From Allosphingosinicella deserti (GTDB lineage: Bacteria; Pseudomonadota; Alphaproteobacteria; Sphingomonadales; Sphingomonadaceae), in contig NZ_PXYI01000004.1 of assembly GCF_003012735.1 (NCBI RefSeq), positions 372,001 to 436,000 of the forward strand: a stretch of 64,000 nt of DNA. Reading direction: 5' to 3'. The position numbers were made by a program, and so were the translations under genes. A model generated the notes under the pieces. The model was given only the letters and a program-made list of their open reading frames with translations, was not told the DNA's origin and searched no databases. Shown here piece by piece: positions 54,246 through 62,457 of this stretch (the stretch's first letter is position 1; the number at the start of each line of letters is the position of its first letter).

Positions 54246-55523
54246 TCAGGAATTGGTTGTGCCGGTCGCGATCCAGGTTCCGCTGCCATTGTAAGCGGTT
54301 CGCAACGTATCATAGTCGACGACGCTCGTCGTCCCGAGGCTTGGGTCGACGGCGCTTGACGATCCGGGATCGCAGACGATGACGAATTCGCCATCCTCGA
54401 CGCCGGTGGCCAGGATGGCATGGCGTCCGCCACCCGACCATTGGATGCGCAGGAAGGTCGGGCGACCGGCCGCGCTTTGATCGCGCAACACGGAATAGTC
54501 GACGCTGCTGCCGGTCAGCGTGCCCAGATGGCCGAGACCGTCGAGCGCATCGGCGGTATTGTCGGGCAGGTTGCACGCCATACTGCTGCCGGAGGTGCAG
54601 CAATCGCTGCGGCCGCGCCGGGTGTTGACGAGCTGGCACTGGGTGAGGGTCGAGGCCGGCTGGTAATAGCGGCGGACGCTGACCGAGCAGGCCGCCCAAC
54701 ACCATTGCGATTGCTGCTGGCGCTGGATTCGGAAGCGCAGGTTGACGTCGACGGGCACCGCGCCCCACGATCCCGAGACGAAGGATGGGCGCAGCTTCTG
54801 CGCCAGGGCGGCCTCGAAATTGGCCTGGTATGCGCCGGACGTCATGCCGTGGTGGCCGATCGAGCTCGCAGAGCGCTTCTCCCAGATGCCGGCGTACCGA
54901 TCGCTGCTTCCGACGAGGCAGCTGCCGCCCGACACGAGATCGTATCCCTGCGCGGCGAGGCTCTCATGGGTCTGGCGAAAGGCGCTTTCCGACAGGCCGT
55001 GCCGCGCGACCCAGGCGTTGCCCGGGCTCTTCTCCCACCAGGCGATGTAATGATCCTTGCCGTCGACGGTGTACGGGCACACGGCGCGCGGGCGGAAGCC
55101 TTTGCCGACCATGTCGTTGAACACCGACTGATAGTCGGCGGCGGACAGGCCGTGGCGGGCGGCCCATTCTGCGCTCCCGTTCTTTTCGTAGACGCAGGCG
55201 AACACAGTCTTGCCGTCGACGGTCGCCGCCGAGAGGCTGCGGGGGCGATAACCCTCCTTGGTCCAGGCGGTCACCTGGCTCTGATACTGGCTACCGTCCA
55301 GGCCGTGGCGGGCGACGAACGCCACACCGTTCTTCTGGTGGAAGATCGATGCATAGCGCGCGGTGGTTCCGTCACGATAGACCGAGACGCAGACGGGCTG
55401 GTATTGCTTGCCCGTCCACTCGTCGAAGGTCGCCTGGTAGTCCGCGGCGGTCTGGCCGTGCCGTGCAACGAAAGCCGGCCCGGCGCCGCTTTCGAAGCTG
55501 GCCATAAGTAATGATTGTGCCAT
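54246..55523 (-). CDS. Five polyglycine-hydrolase-type repeats fused to a papain-like cysteine protease
   Basis: The 425-residue product has five copies of a 51-residue repeat, marked by ARHG at residues 20, 71, 122 and 173 and GHHG at 223, each with a later R/DxYAxIxxK-like strand. This is the polyglycine-hydrolase-like structural repeat. From about residue 265 a papain-like protease of the AvrRpt2/C39-like type follows: QSQWCWAAC (nucleophile C275), GGRHAIL (H368) and VCDPG (D385). Several more Cys suggest disulfides. No Sec signal is seen. ATG 55523 with GGGAG eight bases upstream is preferred over ATG 55538. AT-rich DNA lies upstream, and the 53613 gene follows. Confidence 0.85.
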   Translation of the reverse strand: MAQSLLMASFESGAGPAFVARHGQTAADYQATFDEWTGKQYQPVCVSVYRDGTTARYASIFHQKNGVAFVARHGLDGSQYQSQVTAWTKEGYRPRSLSAATVDGKTVFACVYEKNGSAEWAARHGLSAADYQSVFNDMVGKGFRPRAVCPYTVDGKDHYIAWWEKSPGNAWVARHGLSESAFRQTHESLAAQGYDLVSGGSCLVGSSDRYAGIWEKRSASSIGHHGMTSGAYQANFEAALAQKLRPSFVSGSWGAVPVDVNLRFRIQRQQQSQWCWAACSVSVRRYYQPASTLTQCQLVNTRRGRSDCCTSGSSMACNLPDNTADALDGLGHLGTLTGSSVDYSVLRDQSAAGRPTFLRIQWSGGGRHAILATGVEDGEFVIVCDPGSSSAVDPSLGTTSVVDYDTLRTAYNGSGTWIATGTTNS

Positions 55524-55800
55524 TTGTAACGCTCCCATTCCCTCTTGCGTGAATAATACACCATGGAATGATTGATCCCAACATTGTTTCGCGTAATAGC
55601 TAACGATACATGCGAGAGGGCGCGCAATGTAGATCGGTCCAATTGTGATCATTCGAAGGTCCGAAATGGTTCCATAATCAAGATTGCGTAGCTTAGTGCG
55701 AATCATCATTGCTCGTAAGCAATACCTATTGGAAACTAACGGCATCTATTCATTTTTACTGATGTCAACTGTTGTGTGATTCGGTTCGAATCAGGTTGGT
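55524..55800. other. AT-rich upstream region of the protease unit
   Basis: This stretch is visibly AT-rich (near 42% GC by eye) in a 66% GC window and has no gene. It contains a small palindrome ATTGCT-N4-AGCAAT (55708-55723) and a hairpin GATTCG-gtt-CGAATC (55778-55792). It is the likely promoter region of the protease gene and a sign of transfer. Confidence 0.6.
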
Positions 55801-56313
55801 GCGGTATCGCCCACGGAAGTTGGCGGTGGAGGCTCGGGGTGGCCCCTAGGGGTCGCAGGGAGGCTCGCGAGGTCAGACACAGGGCTGAGCAGGATGGACC
55901 TCGCGGTACTCATTGATCAGTCTGTCGGGAGAGCGGAAATCGGCGATCCCGCCAAAGTGGCGCTAGATTGCAGCCTTGGCGGCGCGGGTTTTAGCGGGCT
56001 CGCTCAGCGTTTGCGGCGTTACAGCGTCACCGGCCCGAGGCCAATCTTCACAGCACAAACACAAGCGTCCCACGCGCCAGGGCTTGTCGTGCGATGACGT
56101 GAGCTGGTTGGTGGGGTACGCAAGGGACGCTGCTCTTGCAGCACACTCCCGCTCTTCGTCCGCCTGAACGGCGCTCCCGCGTGCGGATGATCAGTCGGTG
56201 TCCGCCACGGGCGGTTGCTGCCCGTCAACTTTCTTCTGTCGCGTGCATTGCGTACAGGCGTGGGGAGTCAAAGCCGGCCGAGGCCGTGAGGCGAGCAACG
56301 CCAGGAGAATCGA
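55801..56313. other. Gap without recognised gene
   Basis: GC content returns to the window average. Only short open frames occur (for example 55894-56097 on the plus strand) and none resembles a known protein. The last 20 bases hold the Shine-Dalgarno sequence of the SUKH gene. Confidence 0.5.
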
Positions 56314-56766
56314 ATGTGGGAGCCGTACCTGCGCGCCAAGCTTCCGGTGCCGACGCAAGACGATCTGAGCCGGCTGGAAGCGCTCGCCGGAGGGGAACTG
56401 CCCCTGGGTTATTGGGAGCTGGCGATCGCGCATCAGGGAGAGGCACTGGACGAGAGTCTGGTTCAAGATCCGGCCTTCGAGGCGTTCGTCCTGCTGCTGG
56501 TGCTCCCGCCCGAGCGTCTGACAAAGACGGAGGTGAGCTATTCGATCGGCTTCGCCATCGAGCATGTGATGCCGCGCTACCCCACCGGACTGCTTCCCTT
56601 CGCCGACGATACGGGCGGCAACTTGTGGGCATTCGATTATCGCGCCACTCCGGGCGCGCCATCCGTCGTGTTCATCGATCATGAACTGGACGGGGAAGAG
56701 GCGCTGAGCCCGGTCGCACCCGACTTCGCTTCGCTGCTCTCACGCATCGGAATATCGCCGGGCTGA
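56314..56766 (+). CDS. SMI1/KNR4 (SUKH) family protein, immunity-like
   Basis: A 150-residue protein with the SUKH layout: an N-terminal part with LGYWELAIAHQG, the central LLPFADDTGGNLWAFDY, and a C-terminal SVVFIDHE plus VAPDFASLLSRIG. SUKH proteins are common immunity factors of polymorphic toxin systems but also occur as orphans. AGGAG precedes the ATG. No toxin gene is directly adjacent; the protease cassette is about 0.8 kb away on the other strand. Confidence 0.8.
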   Translation: MWEPYLRAKLPVPTQDDLSRLEALAGGELPLGYWELAIAHQGEALDESLVQDPAFEAFVLLLVLPPERLTKTEVSYSIGFAIEHVMPRYPTGLLPFADDTGGNLWAFDYRATPGAPSVVFIDHELDGEEALSPVAPDFASLLSRIGISPG

Positions 56767-57050
56767 CCGGTGAACCGGTCCGTCTGAGCTGTGTTGGTGC
56801 ATGAAGTGAAAACAAGCGATGATGCGGCGCCAGTTAGCGCGCTGATTCCAGTTTGGCCTGAAATCGGGCTTGGTTGATCATCGACTGGCGCGCCGAATGG
56901 TAATCTAGAGCCGCCGTCCGGGAGCCGTCATCGGCGCCACGGTGGCCGTTACTGCCAGGTCCAGTTCGGCAGGGTGGCGCCGGGACGTGACCCCACCGCA
57001 GGCATCCCGACAGCGCCTGCAACAGCGCTGCCGAGCCCCTGCCTAGTCCG

Positions 57051-57392
57051 TCAGCGGCAATTCTTGTCGCGGGTAAGCGCTCGGCCGCCCAGCAGGCCGG
57101 CGGCACCGCCGAGGATGGTACCGAGTGTTCGATCGCCGCGTCCGGCGACTTCGCGCCCGAGCAGTGCTCCCGCTGCTCCGCCGACGACAGCACCGGTGGT
57201 GCCCGAACGACAGCGTCCATTGTTGCGGTAGGAACGTCGATCCGAGCGATCCCGGTAATAGCCGTCTCGCGCATAGCTCCCATCGCTGTAGTAGCCGTGG
57301 CCACGATCGCGAGGACGCGCATCGGCAGCGGCGGGGACTGCGGTGAAGACGGTCATGAGTCCGGCTGCGACGAGGGTGGCTTTCTTCAACAT
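57051..57392 (-). CDS. Glycine-zipper 2TM domain protein
   Basis: A 113-residue exported protein: signal peptide (residues 1-25, ending AAADA), a Tyr/Arg/Asp-rich linker, then a glycine-zipper region TGAVVGGAAGALLGREVAG and TILGGAAGLLGGRAL. AAGGAG stands eight bases before ATG 57392. Such proteins sit in the outer envelope. The 284 bases after it, to the SUKH gene, hold nothing recognised. Confidence 0.85.
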   Translation of the reverse strand: MLKKATLVAAGLMTVFTAVPAAADARPRDRGHGYYSDGSYARDGYYRDRSDRRSYRNNGRCRSGTTGAVVGGAAGALLGREVAGRGDRTLGTILGGAAGLLGGRALTRDKNCR

Positions 57393-57692
57393 TTTCTTAC
57401 TCCTTGGGCCAGCGAGGCCAATCAGTTTCCGGCTTGATGCGCTTCGATTAGGAGGCGGGCCTTGAGGCAGTCCTGAACAGGCACGAAAGCCATTGTTCAT
57501 TTTCGTCCTTGCTTCATGTGAATCCGGTGCGTCCGGACGTCCTCGAAGTCCGCGCAGATCCTTCGAGAAGCCGAGCCAAAGAAGATCATCGTGCGTCCTG
57601 CTCCGAACATCGGATCTCGCACCGAGGCCGGTTCATGAGGTGAGCGCAGCGCCGAAGCGGGCACGGGTGGATCACGACAGCGTGGTCAGGAC

Positions 57693-57757
57693 GCCTCGAC
57701 GCACGCAGTGCCGGCGAAGGGACAAAGGGCACTCGAGCCGGAACGGTGCGTCGAGGC
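57693..57757. repeat. 65-base nested inverted repeat
   Basis: The 12-base outer arms GCCTCGACGCAC (57693-57704) and its inverse (57746-57757) enclose a second pair AGTGCC/GGCACT (57707-57712 with 57728-57733). It could be a structured RNA or a protein-binding site; no family was recognised. Confidence 0.5.
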
Positions 57758-57818
57758 GCCAGCAAACCGTGATTCAGAGGCTCTTCGGAGAGATGGGGAG
57801 TGGTCCCTTGCGCTGAGG

Positions 57819-57834
57819 TGCCCTCGCGAGGGCA
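57819..57834. promoter_or_regulatory. Perfect 16-bp palindrome upstream of the HTH gene
   Basis: TGCCCTCGCGAGGGCA reads the same on both strands and ends 56 bases before the start of the HTH gene at 57890. This is the position expected for an autoregulatory operator; the link is inferred. Confidence 0.45.
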
Positions 57835-57889
57835 TGAGGTGGGCGTCGCGGCCTTGCAGTTGGCTGAGAGCCAAGCGATGTAACCCCCT

Positions 57890-58465
57890 ATGCAAATTAC
57901 CAACGTTACGCCGCTTCCCCGTACGACGACCGTTGCGCCCTGCGCTGCGGATGACCTCTACGATCGCCTTGTCCGGCTCAAGCCCGAAGGGCTGAGCGAG
58001 AGGGCCTGGACGATCAACGCCGGCGTGAGCTCCAGTTTCTTCGAAAAGATCAAGGCAGGTGAGCAGCCGAGTGAAGCCGACCTGCCGAAGATCCTGGGCG
58101 TTATAGGAGTGACGCAAGCTGAGTTCGAAGGGGAGGGCCGCTCTGTGGTGCGGGAGCCAAACAAACCGTCTGCCGAGCGGGAGGACGATTTCAAGTCTCG
58201 AACGCCCCGAGAGCCGGGACGGACCGCGCCCGCGATATCAGGAGATTCAGCAAGGGCGCCAGTACAGGTCGAGCCTGGCGAGGCCGCTCCGTCCGGTTGT
58301 TCGAGAGCAACTGCAGAGGCGGTGAACCGTTGGCGCGAAGCCGAGCGTCAGGTTGCTGCTGCCGGTCTCGACGTGCCCGGCGAACACCGTGCACAATTGG
58401 TGACGGACATCGCCCGCCTTGCGTGGGAGATCGAACATGGTCAGCGGGCGAGCCGCGGGCGATAG
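57890..58465 (+). CDS. Repressor-like HTH protein without peptidase domain
   Basis: A 191-residue protein with an N-terminal helix-turn-helix region (about residues 22-85; LSERAWTINAGVSSSFFEKI, then LPKILGVIGVTQAEF) like that of S24/LexA-type phage repressors in sphingomonads. The rest is a disordered linker and a C-terminal helix; the S24 Ser-Lys peptidase half is missing, so it cannot self-cleave in the LexA way. No clear Shine-Dalgarno sequence precedes the ATG. Confidence 0.7.
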   Translation: MQITNVTPLPRTTTVAPCAADDLYDRLVRLKPEGLSERAWTINAGVSSSFFEKIKAGEQPSEADLPKILGVIGVTQAEFEGEGRSVVREPNKPSAEREDDFKSRTPREPGRTAPAISGDSARAPVQVEPGEAAPSGCSRATAEAVNRWREAERQVAAAGLDVPGEHRAQLVTDIARLAWEIEHGQRASRGR

Positions 58466-58786
58466 TTTCTCGGCTCCAACCGCAGGCCACTAGCAAAATG
58501 CCCCAGCCTGACGATCGCGTTCGAACCGCGGCATCAGTGATGTCGTACTCGCTCGATCGGTCGCGGAGCTGCATGCGGCGGTGCCGATAGAGCGTGAGAG
58601 ATTCATGCCTATCGGCTCGTTGCAAATCGGGACGTCGCGTCGATCGCGCATCCCCGAGGACGCTTGTGTAGGTGAGCAGGCAACGGGCTTCGCGGCCGCG
58701 AGCTGGTGCCGCTCGGCCTCTGCGCAACCTCGGGCGCCGCGGAGGACGGCAAGCGAACCTGCTCAACACCAAGATGGACGGCGTCG
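58466..58786. other. Gap before the porin remnant
   Basis: No gene was recognised. Parts may be a more decayed upstream section of the alginate-export remnant, but no stretch is clear enough to say so. Confidence 0.4.
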
Positions 58787-59209
58787 GGGCTATGGCCGCT
58801 TCGACACGCTCTCCGGTGCGGGTGTCTTCGAATATGGACCGAGCAGCCTGTACGGGCCGATCGGGCGGGCGACCCTCAGGTCGACCGAGCTTCGGCTCGA
58901 GGTGCGGCCGAACAAGCGGTGGGATGGCTATGTGGCAGCGCGGTCGCTGCGGCTGGAGAGTGCGACCGACACTTTCGCCAGCGCCGGCTCCGAGACCCGC
59001 GCGGGGACTTGGGCCGCTACGCCGGCACCCGTTTCGATGCGCGTGCGCGCTACTGGCCGACTCAGGGCCGTGCCCGGAGCGCGGCGGCGCGGCGGCCCTC
59101 GCCAAAGGCCGATTCGTTGAAGAGGCTCCCCATGCAGCCAGCAACGGCCATACGCATTTCGGCTATGTGGAGGTGACATACGGGTTTTCAGCCGGGGTCA
59201 CGCGTGATG
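58787..59209 (+). pseudogene. Remnant of an alginate-export-type outer-membrane porin, C-terminal part
   Basis: Three consecutive pieces in three frames rebuild the end of an alginate_exp-family porin. The first has GYGRFDTLSGAGVFEYGPS, RSTELRLEVRPNKRWDGYV and RLESATDTFASAG. The second has GRYAGTRFDARARYW. The third has ALAKGRFVEEAPHAASNG and FGYVEVTYGF, the terminal beta strand. So at least two frameshifts separate them, at about 59005 and 59065. The N-terminal bulk of the porin is missing. Confidence 0.8.
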
Positions 59210-59304
59210 AGGCGAGCCGACCTGCTCGCCATGGACGCGAAGATCATCGCTCATAGGCCGACCTCGGTTGGCCCGGCGGCCAAACGTGACGCTAGACCGG
59301 GGTG

Positions 59305-60462
59305 CTACGCGCCGCATTCGTGCGCACTGGAGAGCACAGACGTGATCGCGTCTCGTGCCATGGTCTGCGCTGCGGCCACCGACTTGCCGAGATAAGTCTG
59401 GTAATAGCTGCCCAGCTCGATCCGTGCGGCGTCGATTTCCGCGGCGGTGACCCCATTGCGGCGATCTGCGGAATGGTGCTGTACGTGCTCCGATTGCCCG
59501 AGGCGCGCCAACCGCAGGGCGGTTTCGAAATCGCGATATGCGGCGAAACGGATCGTCCCGTCGCACTCCGGCCACCGCGCTCGGAGCTTGTCCGCGAGCC
59601 TGTCCAGCGCAGGAGCCGGCGGCAAGGTCTGCTCGCAATCGGCATCGAAGACGAAATTGTCCATCGTCGAGCCGAACACCGAGCCGGTCGCGTGAAGCAG
59701 AGCTGGATGCCGAACGATGGCGGCACAGGGCAAGGTCCGCCGGTCGTTGCTGAGCAGCGACTCCGCGGCGAGCTCCGGGAGATAGGGACCCAGGACATTC
59801 AGAAATGCGGCGAAGTGCCGGTCCGATACAAACAGATCGTCGAGGCTGTGCACCGCGACCCCTTCGGGGCCCGGATCGGCGAGTATCGAGCGGCCGAACG
59901 ATTGGTTCTCGTCGGTCTGCAGGGCTCTCATATAGGGCTGCAGCCGCGCCGCGATCTTCTCCCTTGTTCCGGCCCGCTGAGGCGCGGCCCAGTCGGCATC
60001 CACCGGCTCGGCCGCCCAGAGCGCAACCGCTTCGAGCATCGGCGCAACTCCAGGGTCGAGTTGCCGCAGCACGGGGAGCGCAACATCGGGCCGTGAGACG
60101 AGCACGGCAACCGCGAGCTCCGCGTTCCGCCTGGCATAAGCCCTGGCGATGCATGCTTCCCGTTGCTGAGCGCCGTCCGGTTTCTCGCAGACGCGTATCT
60201 CGCGCAGCGCCGCGCGTTGCGCCGGCAGCTGGTTCGAGGGACCCGTGCCGAACGCACTTGTTTTCGACATCGCGAACAGGTCCGCCATCGTCCGATCCGT
60301 GGCCGCCAGTTCTGGCCTGGCACAGATTGCCCGCTCGACCTGCGTACGGGCGGCGGCGCAGGAAAAGCTCGGCGCCTTTGCAGCCACGGATGCCGGCTGC
60401 GCGCGGACCGGTGCCCCCAGGACCAATAGGAAGGCGCATGCCAGGGACCGGTAGTTCAGCAT
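59305..60462 (-). CDS. Exported protein with LprI-like N-terminal domain
   Basis: A 385-residue protein with a signal peptide (residues 1-21, ending VRAQ) and an N-terminal LprI-like domain (FSCAAARTQVERAICARPEL), a Cys-containing fold first known from a lysozyme inhibitor. The rest (about 100-385) was not recognised. ATG 60462 starts the signal peptide. Function is unknown; an envelope role is likely. Confidence 0.75.
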   Translation of the reverse strand: MLNYRSLACAFLLVLGAPVRAQPASVAAKAPSFSCAAARTQVERAICARPELAATDRTMADLFAMSKTSAFGTGPSNQLPAQRAALREIRVCEKPDGAQQREACIARAYARRNAELAVAVLVSRPDVALPVLRQLDPGVAPMLEAVALWAAEPVDADWAAPQRAGTREKIAARLQPYMRALQTDENQSFGRSILADPGPEGVAVHSLDDLFVSDRHFAAFLNVLGPYLPELAAESLLSNDRRTLPCAAIVRHPALLHATGSVFGSTMDNFVFDADCEQTLPPAPALDRLADKLRARWPECDGTIRFAAYRDFETALRLARLGQSEHVQHHSADRRNGVTAAEIDAARIELGSYYQTYLGKSVAAAQTMARDAITSVLSSAHECGA

Positions 60463-60955
60463 TCGGGAGGCACTCCTGGTTCGTCGGCCGACGCCCATCG
60501 CACGCTGGAGCGATCGAGCGAAGCAGCCCGCAACGTGCGCGGCGGCCGAACCAGTGCAGCCTGGCGCCGCTGGAGCGTTGCCGGATCAGTCTGGCGTCAG
60601 CGTGCCGCTCATGCCCGGACCGGTGGACCGTCGTCAACGTTGGCTTGGCTCGTGCGGGGCTCGCAAGACTTGCGGCTTTAACCGCGAACAGCTCGCTTCG
60701 GGGCGGGAAAGGTCCTTCACAGCGGTATCGCAAACCCGTGTTGCTCCCGCGTCTTCGGTGGAAAGCCGGGGCACAGCAATCTTGACCGGCCGCCCGCGCT
60801 CGCCTAATTCGTGATCAGCGGGCCGGGCCCCTCTGGCATGGCGTCTTCGAACCTCATGCGATGTCGGACCGCATCGGGTGACACCGGTGCAGGTTCGATG
60901 CGGTTCTGCCGCGCTGTCATCCGATCGAGTGCAACGCACCAAGAGGATGGCAGAT
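60463..60955. other. Gap without recognised gene
   Basis: About 490 bases between the divergent LprI-domain gene and the YdcH-like gene. Only short open frames are present. A yybP-ykoY manganese riboswitch, common before terC-like genes, was looked for and not seen. Confidence 0.5.
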
Positions 60956-61135
60956 ATGAAACATTTCACATTTTCCCTGATGCTGCTGCAGCAGCGGGTC
61001 GATGAACGCCTGCGTCTCGAGCGGCAGAAAGGCGCAAGCAATGCGCTCGTGCTGACGCTGCTCCGACAGAGGAAAAAGCGTCTTGCCGAGCGGCTGAAGC
61101 GGTCGCTGGGCACGCTTACGCCGGTGGAATCCTGA
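60956..61135 (+). CDS. YdcH/DUF465-like small protein
   Basis: A 59-residue basic helical protein; DERLRLERQKG followed by LRQRKKRLAERLKR matches the short coiled coil of the YdcH (DUF465) group. ATG 60956 has AGAGG nine bases upstream, while the ATG at 60947 is too close to it. It ends three bases before the TerC gene and is probably co-transcribed with it. Confidence 0.7.
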   Translation: MKHFTFSLMLLQQRVDERLRLERQKGASNALVLTLLRQRKKRLAERLKRSLGTLTPVES

Positions 61136-61138
61136 GCC

Positions 61139-62131
61139 ATGGAGTTCCTGATTGTTCTCTGGCTCGGCAAACCGCTTTGGATGTGGCTCGCCTTCGTCGG
61201 CATCGTCGCGACCCTCCTGGTCGTGGATCTGGGCGTGCTTCACCGCAAGGAACGCGAGATCGGCGTTCGTGAGAGCCTGGCGATGTCGGCGTTCTACGTC
61301 GCGCTGGGGCTCGGCTTCGGCACCTGGGTCTGGTGGTACATGGGTGCAGCCTCGGGCATGGCCTACGTCACCGGCTTCGTAATCGAGAAGAGCCTGGCGT
61401 TGGACAACGTCTTCGTTATCGCCATGATATTCTCGTATTTCGGCGTGCCGCGATTGTACCAGCATCGCGTGCTGTTCTGGGGCATTCTCGGCGTGATCGT
61501 GCTGCGGGGACTCATGATCGGCTTTGGCGCCGCCGCAGTCCAGCAATGGAACTGGGTGCTCTATGTTTTCGCTGCGTTCCTGATTCTAACCGGACTCAAG
61601 ATGTGGCTCACGGCTGACCAGCACTATGATGTGGGCGCCTCACCGGTGCTGCGCTGGGTGCGTTCTCACTTTCGGGTCACCGATACCCTGCATGCGCAGC
61701 GCTTCTGGGTGCGGCTGCCGGACCCCAAAACCGGCGAGACCGCCTGGTTCATGACTCCGCTGTTCCTCGCATTGATCATGGTGGAGCTTGTCGACGTGGT
61801 GTTCGCGGTCGACTCGGTGCCGGCGATCTTCGCCATCACCACGGACCCGTTCATCGTCTACACCTCCAACATCTTCGCCATCCTCGGCCTGCGCGCGCTG
61901 TATTTCGCACTGGCGGCGATGGTCGAGCGGTTCCATTATCTGAAATATGCGCTGAGCATCCTGCTGGTGTTCATCGGGTCCAAGATCTTCGTCGCCGATG
62001 CCCTTGGCGTGGCGAAGATCCCGCCCGCCGTATCGCTGGGCATCACCTTCAGCATCCTGGCGGGAGGTATTGGATGGTCGCTCTGGAAGACGCGTGTGCA
62101 GAACCCGGTTGGGCACGCCGAACGCGCCTAG
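61139..62131 (+). CDS. TerC family integral membrane protein (Alx-like)
   Basis: A 330-residue protein with about nine membrane segments and the TerC signatures FVIEKSLALDNVFVIAMIF and MVELVDVVFAVDSVPAIFA, each with the paired acidic residues thought to bind metal. The closest known group is Alx/TerC, linked to manganese efflux and tellurite resistance. No other ter genes are present. Confidence 0.93.
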   Translation: MEFLIVLWLGKPLWMWLAFVGIVATLLVVDLGVLHRKEREIGVRESLAMSAFYVALGLGFGTWVWWYMGAASGMAYVTGFVIEKSLALDNVFVIAMIFSYFGVPRLYQHRVLFWGILGVIVLRGLMIGFGAAAVQQWNWVLYVFAAFLILTGLKMWLTADQHYDVGASPVLRWVRSHFRVTDTLHAQRFWVRLPDPKTGETAWFMTPLFLALIMVELVDVVFAVDSVPAIFAITTDPFIVYTSNIFAILGLRALYFALAAMVERFHYLKYALSILLVFIGSKIFVADALGVAKIPPAVSLGITFSILAGGIGWSLWKTRVQNPVGHAERA

Positions 62132-62139
62132 AGATTGCG

Positions 62140-62169
62140 TCTGAATGGCGGTTGCGGCTGCCATTCAGA
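62140..62169. terminator. Hairpin after the TerC gene; copy 2 of the TGAATGGC element
   Basis: Ten-base arms (62140-62149 and 62160-62169) enclose a 10-base loop eight bases after the stop. The core arms equal those at 20446-20471. No T run follows. Confidence 0.55.
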
Positions 62170-62457
62170 TGATCCGCCTCCCTCCCGTTGGCCTTCATGG
62201 TCCTCCGAAAAAAGGCTTCCGGTTCGTCTGCTCAGCCCCCTTTCGCCCGCTTTGAGGCCAAACGGGAGGAAGAAGCGCCCTCAGATCATCGCTAAGACGG
62301 GGCGCAACGACGCACTGGGTACCCTCGACCCCGTGTGAACATTGAACCGCATCCCGCGATTGTAGCAGATGTAATCCCGACGGCACGCCGCGAAGAGTCG
62401 AGCGCCGCAATGTTGGAGGACAGGCCTTTGGGAATGATCTCGCTCTTTGGGGGATTC
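62170..62457. other. Gap before the four-helix membrane protein
   Basis: No gene recognised. The frame of the next gene is open upstream to 62335, but that part lacks the membrane-protein character and a good start site. Confidence 0.4.

Larger units (their letters stand above)
57393..57889. other. Gap with structured repeats, no gene
   Basis: About 500 bases without a credible gene. It holds a 65-base nested hairpin (57693-57757) and a 16-bp perfect palindrome (57819-57834), listed separately. Confidence 0.5.

Noticed and set aside
54246-55523. Regular repeats as a CRISPR array
   Set aside because: The repeats are 153 bases, coding, and similar as protein, with no short constant repeat and variable spacers.
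55778-55792. GGTTCGAATC resembling a tRNA T-arm, possible tRNA end or attachment site
   Set aside because: The flanking bases do not form a T-stem or acceptor stem and there is no anticodon arm; it is simply a short hairpin GATTCG-gtt-CGAATC.
60463-60955. yybP-ykoY manganese riboswitch before the TerC operon
   Set aside because: None of the conserved core segments of that riboswitch could be found.
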